From the NCBI GenBank assembly GCA_963772935.1, contig CAVYZK010000008.1, positions 434,001 through 498,000 on the forward strand: DNA of 64,000 nt, in the 5' to 3' direction. Below the pieces are notes generated by a model. The model was not told where the DNA came from. It made no database searches and saw only the letters and a list, made by a program, of their open reading frames with translations. Position numbers and translations under genes: made by a program. The stretch comes from JANNNF01 sp963772935. GTDB lineage: Bacteria; Pseudomonadota; Alphaproteobacteria; Rhodobacterales; Rhodobacteraceae. This document shows, piece by piece, positions 8,395 through 16,347 of this stretch (positions are counted from its first letter, which is position 1; every line of letters begins with the position of its first letter).

Positions 8395-10431
8395 TCAGGC
8401 GATCCGCAACCAGACCGCTGTGGCAACCGCCGCGTTGATCTCGGCCGAGGTGAAGCCCCAGCTTGCCGGGGCTGCGGTCGCATAGGCCAGCGTGCGGCGC
8501 AGCACCTTGCGGGCCGTGGTCGCGATCGAGGTGCCGCCGTTGATGTCAGGCGTCGCCGTGCCCGCCCAGACCGAAACGGTGGCCGTGCTGGAATGGCGCA
8601 GCCCGATCCAATACGTCCGTCCCTGCCGCAGCGTCACGGCAACGGTCACAAGTTTGGCCCCGGTGGTGGACATGTCGATATCGGCGGTTTCCAGCATCAA
8701 CGCATCCGGCCTGCCCAAGGCGTCGGACGTATAGATCACCAGCTTGGCAAGCGCCGCCGCCACCGCCGCGGTGCAGTTGATCACCAGACGGTCCGCCACC
8801 GTATCGCCCCGCGCCATGAACGGGAACAGATCAAGCCGCCCCACCGCCCCCGCAAGCGTGCCCGTCCCACCCCCGGCACCGTTGGTGGTATGCACCATTT
8901 CGCCCGACACCGGGGTCAGCCATGGCATATCCTGCTGCCCGTCCAGTATCCGGTTCACCCCCGCCAGCCGCGCCTTGATCTGGCCCGTGGTGGCATTGTG
9001 CCAGATCATGCCATTGGGTGTGGTGCCGGGATCGTTCGCTTGCCCCGCCAGAATGGCCGGTTGCGCAACGGTGATCTGCCCCGTGGCAGCCTCGGCGGTC
9101 AGGGCGGTGGCAAAGCTGCTGCCATCCGGGCTGACCCGCAGGGTGACAGCATCCGTGCCGATCAGCCCCAGTTGCGCCCGGGTGGAAAACCCGGTCTTCA
9201 AGCTGACCGCCGCCGTATCGCCCGCAGTCGCCTTGTTCAGCGTGGCCTCCACCCCGCTGCCTGCGTGGTTGAACAGCACGGCGGGTGCTGTCACCGACAG
9301 GCGGTTGGTGGCATCCGCCGTGGCCCCGCCCACCCCCATCAGCGCGGCCCGCGCCGACGCGGCCCCCATGTCAAACGTCGCCACCCCCGCCCCCAGATCG
9401 ACCATCGGGCTGTGGATGGTCAGCGTGCCCGCAGCCCCTGCCGTGGCCGACCCGATCACCACCGTCGTGGTAGACCCCGACACCCCGCCCGTGCCGATAT
9501 TGACGCTTTTGCTGCCCGCAGCCGCCGTCGCCCCCGACCCAAGGCCATAGACCGCGTTGCCCGTACTCGACCCAAAGGTCGCCGTCAGCGCCGATACCGT
9601 GAAGGTGCCGGAAAACGTCTTGGCCCCGCTGAAAGTCTGCGTCCCGCCAAGCACCGCCAGTTCGGATGACGTGTTGGGCAGGCTGTAGGTCCGCGTCGTC
9701 CCTGCCGCCAGACCAGACAGATCGAACACCGCCCGCTTGTCGATATCCACCCCGTCGCGGATCGAAAACCCCGCCGCCGCAACCCCTGCGGGCAAGGACA
9801 CAATCCCGTTGGCAGGCACAACCGTCATCGCCGTGGCAAAACCCGAGCCATCCGCGCTGACCTTGATGCCAAAGCCGTCGCTGCCCATGGTGCCCATTTC
9901 CGCCCGGCCCGAAAACCCGGTCTGGAACAGCAGGCTGGCGGTATCGGTGGTGGCGGCCTTGTTGACCTTGACCTGATGCCCCGCCCCCGCATGGTTGAAC
10001 AACACCGCAGGCGAAGTCACCGACAAACGGTTGGTCGTGTTGGCGGTGGCATTGACGCCCAGCAGGGGCGTGGTCTCAATGCCACCCGATCCGGCGGGCA
10101 AGGCCCAGACCGCGCCGTCAAACACCACCATCTTGCCCTCGGCCCGGTCAAAAGCCTGCCATCCGGGCAGCGGCGTCACAAACTGCCAGCCGGTGGCCGC
10201 ATAGACCGCGATCTTGCCCGCCTGCCCCGCCCAGGCCGCAATCGCCGCCGCAGGCACGATATGGCGGTCGCCAACCCCCGGCAGTGCGGGGGGCGTGGTC
10301 AGGGTCCGGTTGATCACCGCCAGTTGGACGATCACGTCCAGCGCGGTCAGCGCCTCGTTATGGGTGACGTGCTTTTGCGCCTGCGCTGGCAGGATCAGGG
10401 GCAGCGACAGGATTGTCGTGGTGTCGGGCAT
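8395..10431 (-). CDS. DUF2793 domain protein, possible gene-transfer-agent/phage spike or fibre component
   Basis: 678 residues. The ATG at 10431 is chosen over the longer frame (to 10473) because GGAGG lies 7 bases upstream. The first ~110 residues (LPAQAQKHVTHNEAL, then AWAGQAGKIAVYAATGWQFVTP) are the DUF2793 domain known from tail/fibre-like proteins of Rhodobacterales. The middle is low-complexity and Ala/Gly/Thr-rich, like a beta-structured fibre, with two related copies of a ~85-residue module that both start NRLSVT.PAVLFNHAG. The C-terminal ~140 residues form a separate beta-rich domain. There is no signal peptide or membrane segment. In Rhodobacter capsulatus a DUF2793-type protein is, to my recollection, a head-spike component of the gene transfer agent that binds capsule; capsule genes also sit next door here. 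Function is inferred. Confidence 0.7.
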   Translation of the reverse strand: MPDTTTILSLPLILPAQAQKHVTHNEALTALDVIVQLAVINRTLTTPPALPGVGDRHIVPAAAIAAWAGQAGKIAVYAATGWQFVTPLPGWQAFDRAEGKMVVFDGAVWALPAGSGGIETTPLLGVNATANTTNRLSVTSPAVLFNHAGAGHQVKVNKAATTDTASLLFQTGFSGRAEMGTMGSDGFGIKVSADGSGFATAMTVVPANGIVSLPAGVAAAGFSIRDGVDIDKRAVFDLSGLAAGTTRTYSLPNTSSELAVLGGTQTFSGAKTFSGTFTVSALTATFGSSTGNAVYGLGSGATAAAGSKSVNIGTGGVSGSTTTVVIGSATAGAAGTLTIHSPMVDLGAGVATFDMGAASARAALMGVGGATADATNRLSVTAPAVLFNHAGSGVEATLNKATAGDTAAVSLKTGFSTRAQLGLIGTDAVTLRVSPDGSSFATALTAEAATGQITVAQPAILAGQANDPGTTPNGMIWHNATTGQIKARLAGVNRILDGQQDMPWLTPVSGEMVHTTNGAGGGTGTLAGAVGRLDLFPFMARGDTVADRLVINCTAAVAAALAKLVIYTSDALGRPDALMLETADIDMSTTGAKLVTVAVTLRQGRTYWIGLRHSSTATVSVWAGTATPDINGGTSIATTARKVLRRTLAYATAAPASWGFTSAEINAAVATAVWLRIA

Positions 10432-10530
10432 GGATACCTCCGCAGGATCGCCGTGATGCGCGACCCTAGGCAATCACCCTTAGTGCGGCGTCACCACAGC
10501 GCGCGGTGCGGACAGGCATCGCGCAACGGC

Positions 10531-11425
10531 TTACGGTTCAGGCTGCGGCGGGGCTGGGTTGCGGGCCTCAAACACCGTGTTCAGGCTGATCGCCGCAATG
10601 ATCACTCGCGCCCCCGACCAACACCCACAGATCAACCCCTTCGCCAAACAGCAACGCGCCCAGCAACGCCGCCCACAGCAGTTGCAGAAACGTCACCGGC
10701 TGCGTCACCGACATGGGGGCGGCGGCAAAGGCGCGGGTCATGCAATAATGCCCGCCGGTCGCAAACACCGCCACCAGCGCCAGCCACGCCAGTTGCACCA
10801 CCGTCACCGGCACCCAGACCCACAGCGCAAAGGGCAGCAGGCCCAAGGTCACTGTCACCGACAAGATCGCCACCACCGTCGCCGCCGGGGCCATCAGGGA
10901 CAGCCGCTTGGCAAACAGATAGCTGCCTGCAAAGGCCGTGGCCGACGCCATCTGCGCGAAATGCCCCGATGACAACTCCCGCAACCCCGGCCGCAGCACG
11001 ATCAGCGCACCGATCAGGGCCACCCCAACCACCGCCATCCGCCGCGCAGACAACCCCTCGCCAAGGATCAACCCGGCCCCCAGCATCACCAGAATGGGGT
11101 TCAGATAGCCAATCGCCGTCACCTCGGCCACTGGCAGGCGGGCCATGGCGTAAAACCAGCACACCACCGCCACCGTATGCACCGCCCCCCGCCCAAGGAT
11201 CAGCGGCATCGCCCCGGCAGGCATCCCGCCCCGCAGCCGCATCAAGGCGGGGGCCAGGAACAGCACCCCAAAGGCAAAGCGGACAAAGGCCGATTGCGCG
11301 GTCGGAAGGTCGGTGCCCAGATGATGCACCACCGCATTGACCCCGACAAAGCACAGGCCCGTGGCCAGCATCCACAAGACGCCCTCCACAGGGCGATCCG
11401 TCCGGGGAAAGGTCGCGTCCGTCAT
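10531..11425 (-). CDS. EamA/DMT-family transporter (frameshifted near its C-terminus)
   Basis: A ten-helix drug/metabolite transporter of the EamA family, about 297 residues when repaired. It starts MTDATFPRTDRPVEGVLWML and shows two homologous halves of alternating hydrophobic helices. As read, the frame ends early at 10568 with a non-membrane tail (DHCGDQPEHGV). Removing one base from the G5 run at 10611-10615 (minus strand) restores a normal last helix and tail (VIIAAISLNTVFEA) ending at a TAA at 10531-10533. Substrate is unknown; relatives export amino acids or S-adenosylmethionine. It follows the LysE-type gene by 18 bases with a good ribosome site (AAGGGCGG), so it is probably co-transcribed with the amino-acid exporter. 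Confidence 0.8.
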
Positions 11426-11443
11426 CCGCCCTTCAAACCCCGG

Positions 11444-12049
11444 TCAGCCGCCAAAGGCAAGCCCCGCCGCAATCGCCCACATCGTGCAACCCACGATGAT
11501 CTCCAGCACGACCCAAGCCTGCGGCTTTGCCATCACCGGGGCCAGCAACCGCGCGCCGTACCCAAGCGCCAGAAAGAAGGAAAAAGACCCGATGGCCGCC
11601 CCCAACCCAAACACCGTTGCATAGGGGGCATACTGCGCCGAGATCGACCCGATCAGCACCACGGTATCCAGATACACATGCGGGTTCGCCCATGTCAGCA
11701 CCAGCACCGTGCCGATCACTTTGCCCAACGGCACCACGCCCCCGCCCCCCGGCATCAAGGCCTCACCGCCCCGCCAAGCTGCGCGAAACCGCAAGGCCCC
11801 ATACACCACCAGAAACGCCACCCCCAGCCACCGCATCGCGTCGCCGATCCACGGCACCGCCGCCGACACCGCCCCAAACCCCGCCACCCCGGCGGCAATC
11901 AGCAGCGCATCCGATACGGCACAGGTCAGCACCACCGCCAGCACATGTTCCCGCCGCAGCCCCTGCCGCAGCACAAACGCATTCTGCGCCCCGATCGCCG
12001 CGATCAGGCTGATCGCCACCAGCCACCCCGAAACCGCCGCCTCAAACAT
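11444..12049 (-). CDS. LysE/ArgO-family amino-acid exporter
   Basis: 201 residues with six predicted membrane helices. The N-terminus LVAISLIAAIGAQNAFVLRQGLRREH is diagnostic of the LysE/ArgO family (the GAQNAFVLRQ motif), as is the later TWANPHVYLDTVVL. The family exports basic amino acids such as lysine and arginine. The start at 12049 is preferred to the longer frame (12163) because it gives the family N-terminus and overlaps the stop of the upstream ACT gene (ATG at 12049, TGA at 12044-12042), which implies translational coupling. The divergent LysR regulator next door resembles the known argP-argO pairing. Confidence 0.9.
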   Translation of the reverse strand: MFEAAVSGWLVAISLIAAIGAQNAFVLRQGLRREHVLAVVLTCAVSDALLIAAGVAGFGAVSAAVPWIGDAMRWLGVAFLVVYGALRFRAAWRGGEALMPGGGGVVPLGKVIGTVLVLTWANPHVYLDTVVLIGSISAQYAPYATVFGLGAAIGSFSFFLALGYGARLLAPVMAKPQAWVVLEIIVGCTMWAIAAGLAFGG

Positions 12050-12428
12050 CGGACAGCGCCTGCATCGCATCCACCCGCCGGTCCCATTGCACAAAGATGT
12101 GGTCGTGATGAAACCCCGCCACCACATTCGCGCTGATCCCCCGGCCGGCCAGTGCCGTGGCAAGCGCCGCCGTCAGCCCGACCGCCTCCAGATCGGACTG
12201 CACGGTCAGGCTGATCCGCGCCCAAGCCTCGGGGGCAGTAATCCCCATCGCTGTCAGCACTGCCTGCGGCGCAATCAGCGTCGTCCCCTCGTCCTCAACA
12301 ATCCTTGCGAACACGGCGTCGGCGGGCGCAGTTTGCCCTGCGGCGATAAACCCATATCCATAAGGCACATCGTGCAGCACCGGCTGCATGTCCCGCAACA
12401 AAATCGCCAGATCCCGTATCGCCGCCAT
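12042..12428 (-). CDS. ACT domain-containing protein
   Basis: 128 residues, an ACT-like small-molecule-binding protein. The first half has YGFIAAG...VFARIVEDEGTTLIAP and the second SLTVQSDLEAVGLTAALATALA...SANVVAGFHHDHIFV, matching the two-repeat ACT-family proteins often annotated as DUF2241/ACT_7. No enzymatic domain is fused. Its place as first gene of an operon with LysE- and EamA-type exporters suggests that it senses an amino acid. It is divergent from a LysR-type regulator. Confidence 0.75.
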   Translation of the reverse strand: MAAIRDLAILLRDMQPVLHDVPYGYGFIAAGQTAPADAVFARIVEDEGTTLIAPQAVLTAMGITAPEAWARISLTVQSDLEAVGLTAALATALAGRGISANVVAGFHHDHIFVQWDRRVDAMQALSDV

Positions 12429-12482
12429 GCCATCCCCCTTGATTTGCCCTTGACCTATCCGCCCCGAACGCCTTCAATCCAG

Positions 12483-12505
12483 TTAATCTTTCTCTGCCTG
12501 ATTAA
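12483..12505. promoter_or_regulatory. Likely LysR-family operator between the ACT/LysE/EamA operon and its regulator
   Basis: A perfect inverted repeat, TTAATC (12483-12488) and GATTAA (12500-12505), is separated by 11 bases in the 86-base divergent intergenic region. It matches the AT-rich dyad with T-N11-A spacing favoured by LysR-type regulators. It ends 9 bases before the regulator's ATG and therefore fits autorepression as well as control of the divergent exporter operon. Confidence 0.65.
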
Positions 12506-12514
12506 GCACAGCTA

Positions 12515-13396
12515 ATGCCAGACCCCGCCCACCTGTCCGCCCTCGCCGCCGTCCACCGCCGCGGGTCGTTCGACCACGCGGCGGCGGAACTGCATGTGAC
12601 CCCATCCGCCATATCCCAACGTATCAAGGCGCTGGAGGAGGCAAGCGGCACCCTGCTGATCATCCGGGGTCAGCCCTGCACCGCCACTCCGGCTGGCCTG
12701 CGCCTGATCCGCCACCATGACGAGGTCGCCCTGCTGGAACGCCAGCTTGCCGCCGACCTGCCCGGCCTGAACCGCCCCGCCACAACCCTGCGCCTTGCGG
12801 TCAACGCCGACAGCCTTGCCACATGGGTGATGCCCGCACTGGCCGCTACCCCGGGTTTTCTGTTCGATCTGGTGATTGACGATCAGGACGTGTCGCAAGA
12901 CTGGCTGAAACGCGGCGAGGTGTCCGCCGCCATCACCGCCCACCCCGGCCCGTTGCAGGGCTGCGATACCCTGCCCCTTGGCAACCTGCGCTACCGCGCC
13001 ACCGCCAGCCCCGCCTACATCGCGCGCTGGTTTCCTCACGGCGTGTCCGGGGACGCCCTGACCCGCGCCCCGGCCCTGACATTTTCCGACAAGGACCGGC
13101 TGCAAGAACGGTGGGTCGCCCGCTACACCCAAAGCCCGGTTGCCCGCGCCGGGTTTCCGTCGCACCGGATGGCCTCCACCCACGCCTTCGTCGATGCCTG
13201 CCTGACCGGCACGGGTTGGGGCCTGAACCCCGAACCGCTCGTGGCCAGCCATCTGGCCTCTGGCGCGCTGGTGGAACTGATCGCCGACACCCCGGTCGAT
13301 GTGGCCCTGCACTGGCAGTTTACCCGGCTGACCGCATCAGCATTGGCCCCGCTGACCCGCGCCATCCGGGCGGCTGCGGCGCAGGTGTTGCTTTAG
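12515..13396 (+). CDS. LysR-family transcriptional regulator, ArgP/IciA-like
   Basis: 293 residues, normal length for the family. An N-terminal winged helix-turn-helix (HLSALAAVHRRGSFDHAAAELHVTPSAISQRIKALEE, residues ~6-42) is followed by a periplasmic-binding-protein-like effector domain. The ArgP branch activates an ArgO/LysE exporter in response to arginine or lysine. Here the regulator is divergent from a LysE-type gene with a palindromic operator between them, so it is probably the regulator of that exporter operon. Its stop codon overlaps the stop of the convergent parA-like gene (shared bases 13393-13396). Confidence 0.85.
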   Translation: MPDPAHLSALAAVHRRGSFDHAAAELHVTPSAISQRIKALEEASGTLLIIRGQPCTATPAGLRLIRHHDEVALLERQLAADLPGLNRPATTLRLAVNADSLATWVMPALAATPGFLFDLVIDDQDVSQDWLKRGEVSAAITAHPGPLQGCDTLPLGNLRYRATASPAYIARWFPHGVSGDALTRAPALTFSDKDRLQERWVARYTQSPVARAGFPSHRMASTHAFVDACLTGTGWGLNPEPLVASHLASGALVELIADTPVDVALHWQFTRLTASALAPLTRAIRAAAAQVLL

Positions 13397-14013
13397 CCGA
13401 CCCTCGCCAGAACCTCATCCGCCAGGGCCGCAACTTCAGCCACTGCCGCCCCCCGCACCTCGCAACCAGCCAGCCCCTGCCCCAATGTCTCGGCATAGAC
13501 CATCCGGCTGGCCAGCCGTGCCTCGGCGACCTCGGCCAATCCTGCCGCCGCCGACGCCACCTCATCCCCCAACCGGGTGCCCGCCCGCATCCGGTTCAGC
13601 ACGATCAGCGCCCGTCTGTTTTCGCGCGCGACCAGATCCAGCACGCCGTCCGTCGCCCACAAATCCACATGGCTGGCCGCCACCGGGATCAGCACCAGAT
13701 CAGCCTCGCGCAGACTGGGGCGCAGATCGGCGTCCACCTTGGGCGGCGTGTCCACGATGATGATGTCATGGGTTTTCCGCAGCTTGCCGCATTCATACCC
13801 CACCCCCCAAGCCGAGGCCGTGGACAGCGACAGCCCCGTATCGCCCTTCAAGGCCTCGCGCGCCAGAAACCAGCGGCCAAGGCTGCCCTGCGGATCACTG
13901 TCCAGCAGGGCCACCGACAAACCCTTCTGCGCAAACCGAACCGCAAGATTGACCGCCAGCGTCGTTTTGCCGGACCCACCCTTTTGTTGCGCGATGGTAA
14001 TAACGTGGCCCAT
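13393..14013 (-). CDS. ParA/MinD-family ATPase
   Basis: 206 residues from the ATG at 14013, chosen because AGGAGG lies 7 bases upstream; the frame is open to 14079. The N-terminus VITIAQQKGGSGKTTLAVNLA carries the deviant Walker A (KGGSGKTT, residues 11-18), followed by LLDSDPQGSLGRW and IIIVDTPPK (Walker B region). The family uses ATP-dependent dimerisation to segregate or position DNA or protein complexes. No parB-like gene or parS cluster is nearby, so this is an orphan ParA rather than the chromosome-partition locus. Its cargo cannot be inferred. Confidence 0.85.
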   Translation of the reverse strand: MGHVITIAQQKGGSGKTTLAVNLAVRFAQKGLSVALLDSDPQGSLGRWFLAREALKGDTGLSLSTASAWGVGYECGKLRKTHDIIIVDTPPKVDADLRPSLREADLVLIPVAASHVDLWATDGVLDLVARENRRALIVLNRMRAGTRLGDEVASAAAGLAEVAEARLASRMVYAETLGQGLAGCEVRGAAVAEVAALADEVLARVG

Positions 14014-14176
14014 GAAGACCTCCTGATGCTGCATCGCAGCATAGCTGCAACTGTAAAGGATTTGCAGCATCTTCGTCAAAGCCAGCCGAAGAACGCCGAT
14101 AATTGCCCCGCTGTTGCCCTAATGCTGCCCAATTCTGTTCGCACCTTGGCTCTGTCCGATGTGAAGGGAAAGCACC

Positions 14177-14383
14177 ATGGCCGTCATCCTTGTTCTCGCT
14201 GGCAGTTTGCTGGGCTTTCTGGCCGGGATCACCTCGTTTATCGCCTTCGATGCGTCGATTTTTCAGGCGCTCGGTATCTGGATGGTCGCAGGCCTGATCG
14301 CCACCGTCGTGGGTCTTCTCGCGGGTCTTTTTGCAGGTCAGTCAACCCGGAGTGGCGAAGATCAGCAGTTCGAAGTGGCATGA
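14177..14383 (+). CDS. Small two-helix membrane protein, unknown function
   Basis: 68 residues with two hydrophobic helices (MAVILVLAGSLLGFLAGITSFIAF and ALGIWMVAGLIATVVGLLAGLFAG) and a short acidic cytoplasmic tail ending DQQFEVA. A Shine-Dalgarno-like AAGGGA lies about 7 bases before the ATG. It sits alone between the divergent parA-like gene and csp. No family is recognised, and nothing in the sequence points to a specific role. Confidence 0.6.
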   Translation: MAVILVLAGSLLGFLAGITSFIAFDASIFQALGIWMVAGLIATVVGLLAGLFAGQSTRSGEDQQFEVA

Positions 14384-14396
14384 TCTGCAAGGCATC

Positions 14397-14424
14397 TTGA
14401 TTTTTTGCAGAAAAACGCCATTAT
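14397..14424 (+). promoter_or_regulatory. Possible sigma70-type promoter of the cold-shock gene
   Basis: TTGATT (14397-14402) and CATTAT (14419-14424) are separated by 16 bases in an AT-rich pocket just after the stop of the small membrane protein. Initiation near 14431 would give a 5' leader of about 115 bases, as is usual for csp genes. The leader contains a GCCGCC (14502-14507) / GGCGGC (14519-14524) hairpin ahead of the ribosome-binding site. This is a pattern match only. Confidence 0.35.
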
Positions 14425-14545
14425 TGTTCTTGCGACGTTATCTCTATCGACCCTGTCACCGACCATCGGCACAGCACTCGATCATAAGCTGACTGAGCCG
14501 GGCCGCCGCACTTCCGCGGGCGGCATACTGACAGGAGTACTCACG

Positions 14546-14752
14546 ATGGCCAAGGGCACCGTGAAATGGTTCAATGAAACCAAAGGTTTCGGCTTTATCG
14601 CCCCGGAAGGCGGCAAGAAGGACGTGTTCGTTCACATCACCGCGCTGGAGCGCGCTGGTCTGCGTTCGCTGAAGGACGGCCAAGCCGTAACCTTCGACAT
14701 CGAAGCAGGCCGTGACGGCCGCGAATCGGCGACCAACCTGTCGCTGTCCTGA
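14546..14752 (+). CDS. Cold-shock domain protein (CspA family)
   Basis: 68 residues, a single cold-shock domain of normal length. MAKGTVKWFNETKGFGFI holds RNP1 (KGFGFI) and VFVHI is RNP2, the two single-stranded nucleic acid-binding motifs. A longer in-frame extension to 14405 is rejected: the ATG at 14546 has ACAGGAG upstream and gives the universal family start. The protein acts as an RNA chaperone or antiterminator in cold or stationary phase. It is monocistronic, with a strong terminator 18 bases after its stop. Confidence 0.95.
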   Translation: MAKGTVKWFNETKGFGFIAPEGGKKDVFVHITALERAGLRSLKDGQAVTFDIEAGRDGRESATNLSLS

Positions 14753-14770
14753 TTTCGGACCGGAAATAGA

Positions 14771-14803
14771 AACGGGGCGGCCCTCGCAGGCCGCCCCGTT
14801 TTC
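14771..14803 (+). terminator. Rho-independent terminator after csp
   Basis: A perfect 12-base stem, AACGGGGCGGCC (14771-14782) and its complement (14789-14800), with loop CTCGCA, is followed by TTT. It lies between csp and the convergent receiver-like gene and may serve both, since the opposite arm begins with AA. Confidence 0.9.
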
Positions 14804-14820
14804 ATTCGAACCAGACGTAT

Positions 14821-15252
14821 CTACGCTGCGTGCCACATCAGCCGGTCGCGCAACGCGTGTTCAAATCCGACCCGCAGCGACACCGCCGACAACGGCGCGC
14901 GCAGACACACCGGCGCATCGCGGCCCTGCGGGAACTGCTGGGTCTTGTAGTCGGCGCTGATCAGAATCACCGGAATGCGCGATTTCACGGCCGCCAACGT
15001 GGCTTGTGCGCGTTGACCAGCCTCCAGCCCGCCCATGCCGTCACATTCCATGACGAACACACCGTATCCGACCGGATCGTCAATCATCGCCGACATGCCG
15101 GCGTAAAACTCTGTCTCAGCCTCGATTGTGCCGCCAAGCCCTGCAAGACGTTTGGCCACGGCACCATCGGGATTGGCGGTCAGCAGCATGACCCGGACGC
15201 CCCAGCCAACAACGAGAGCCTCTGATTCATCAAAGTTGTGCGTAATCTGCAT
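14821..15252 (-). CDS. Stand-alone receiver-like (REC-fold) protein
   Basis: 143 residues from the ATG at 15252, which has AGAGG upstream; the frame is open to 15606 but that part overlaps the esterase. The sequence threads onto a response-regulator receiver: VRVMLLTANPD (beta1), YGVFVMECDGMGGLEAG (beta3 and the turn, with a candidate phosphoacceptor Asp in ECDGM), PVILISADYKTQQF (beta4 with Ser/Thr position) and CLRAPLS where KP is normal, so the conserved Lys is Arg. The N-terminal acidic dyad is also absent. It has no output domain. It may be a degenerate, phosphorylation-independent or single-domain signalling protein; no kinase is adjacent. Confidence 0.55.
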   Translation of the reverse strand: MQITHNFDESEALVVGWGVRVMLLTANPDGAVAKRLAGLGGTIEAETEFYAGMSAMIDDPVGYGVFVMECDGMGGLEAGQRAQATLAAVKSRIPVILISADYKTQQFPQGRDAPVCLRAPLSAVSLRVGFEHALRDRLMWHAA

Positions 15253-15423
15253 GATCGTGCCTCTTGCTCGGATTATTCTCTGCCTGAAGTCCTGTTGTGC
15301 CGGGCAGGTTCGGCAAAATTGCGAAGAATTTCGGGTATCTTTGGGCGGTGTCGCCACATTCTTGTCGCGGTTGCCCAACCGGCCATTCTGGCGCAGCATG
15401 GGGGGCCCCATCTTCAGGAAATG

Positions 15424-16347
15424 ATGACCGTGCCGGATTACCAAAGCCTTATCGACGGCCCCACCTGGGCCTTCATAAATGCAACAAATGCAAGCTACCC
15501 CGACGACACCGCCAGCCTGACCATCACCGATCAGCGCCGCATCTATGATGCCATGTGCGCCGTGTTCCGCCAGCCCCGCCCCTCCGGCCTGACGGTAGAG
15601 GACCAAACCATCGCAGGGGTCTCCTGCCGAATTTATGGCGTAGAATCAAAATCTTCCGTGATCTATCTGCATGGCGGCGGCTTTGTCGTGGGCGGGTTGC
15701 ACAGCCATGATGACGTCTGCGCCGAAATCGCCGCCCGCACCGGTCTGCGGGTGATCAGCGTCGATTATCGCCTGTCGCCCGACCACAAACACCCCGCTGC
15801 CCTTGACGATGCTGTGGCCGTGGCGCGGGCAACCCCCGGCCCGATCCTGCTGGTGGGCGATTCTGCGGGGGGCAACCTCTGTGCTGCCGTGGCCCACACC
15901 CTGCGCGGCGACGCGCGGCTTCTGGGGCAGGTGCTGATCTATCCGGGCCTTGGCGGCGACCGAGCCAAGGGCAGCTATCTGACCCACGCCCATGCCCCGA
16001 TGCTGACAGCGGCAGATGTGGAGTTTTATGCAGGCATCCGGTTCGACGGCCCGGTTCCCGCGCGCGACGAAACCTCATCGCCGCTGCAAGCCACTGATTT
16101 CACGGGCCTTCCGCCCACCTTCGCCCTTGGTGCCGAATGTGACCCGCTGTGCGACGATGCCCACGCCTATGCCACCGCGATCCGCGCCGCCGGGGGCCGC
16201 GCCCATGCGATCACCGAGGCGGGCCTTGTCCACGGCTACCTGCGCGCACGCCATTCCGTGCCCCGCGCCGCCGCCAGTTTCGACCGTATAATCGCCGCCA
16301 TCACCGCCTTTGCCGCAGGCAACTGGCCCTTCGGAGACACCCCATGA
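15424..16347 (+). CDS. Alpha/beta hydrolase of the hormone-sensitive-lipase type (HGGG carboxylesterase)
   Basis: About 307 residues. It has the oxyanion motif YLHGGGFVVGG, the nucleophile elbow GDSAGG, a C-terminal acid region (AECDPLCDD) and a catalytic His in LVHGYL: the complete HSL-family triad. Two ATGs lie at 15421 and 15424; the second has better spacing from the CAGGAA ribosome site. The frame is open upstream to 15238 without coding character. It would hydrolyse short-chain carboxylic esters; the natural substrate is unknown. Its stop overlaps the start of the aldolase gene (ATGA, 16344-16347), so the two are translationally coupled and may work on one substrate. Confidence 0.88.
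   Translation: MTVPDYQSLIDGPTWAFINATNASYPDDTASLTITDQRRIYDAMCAVFRQPRPSGLTVEDQTIAGVSCRIYGVESKSSVIYLHGGGFVVGGLHSHDDVCAEIAARTGLRVISVDYRLSPDHKHPAALDDAVAVARATPGPILLVGDSAGGNLCAAVAHTLRGDARLLGQVLIYPGLGGDRAKGSYLTHAHAPMLTAADVEFYAGIRFDGPVPARDETSSPLQATDFTGLPPTFALGAECDPLCDDAHAYATAIRAAGGRAHAITEAGLVHGYLRARHSVPRAAASFDRIIAAITAFAAGNWPFGDTP

Noticed and set aside
13393..14013. Chromosome-partition locus or plasmid origin suggested by the ParA-like gene
   Set aside because: No parB, parS-like repeats, replication gene or dnaA boxes nearby; treated as an orphan ParA.
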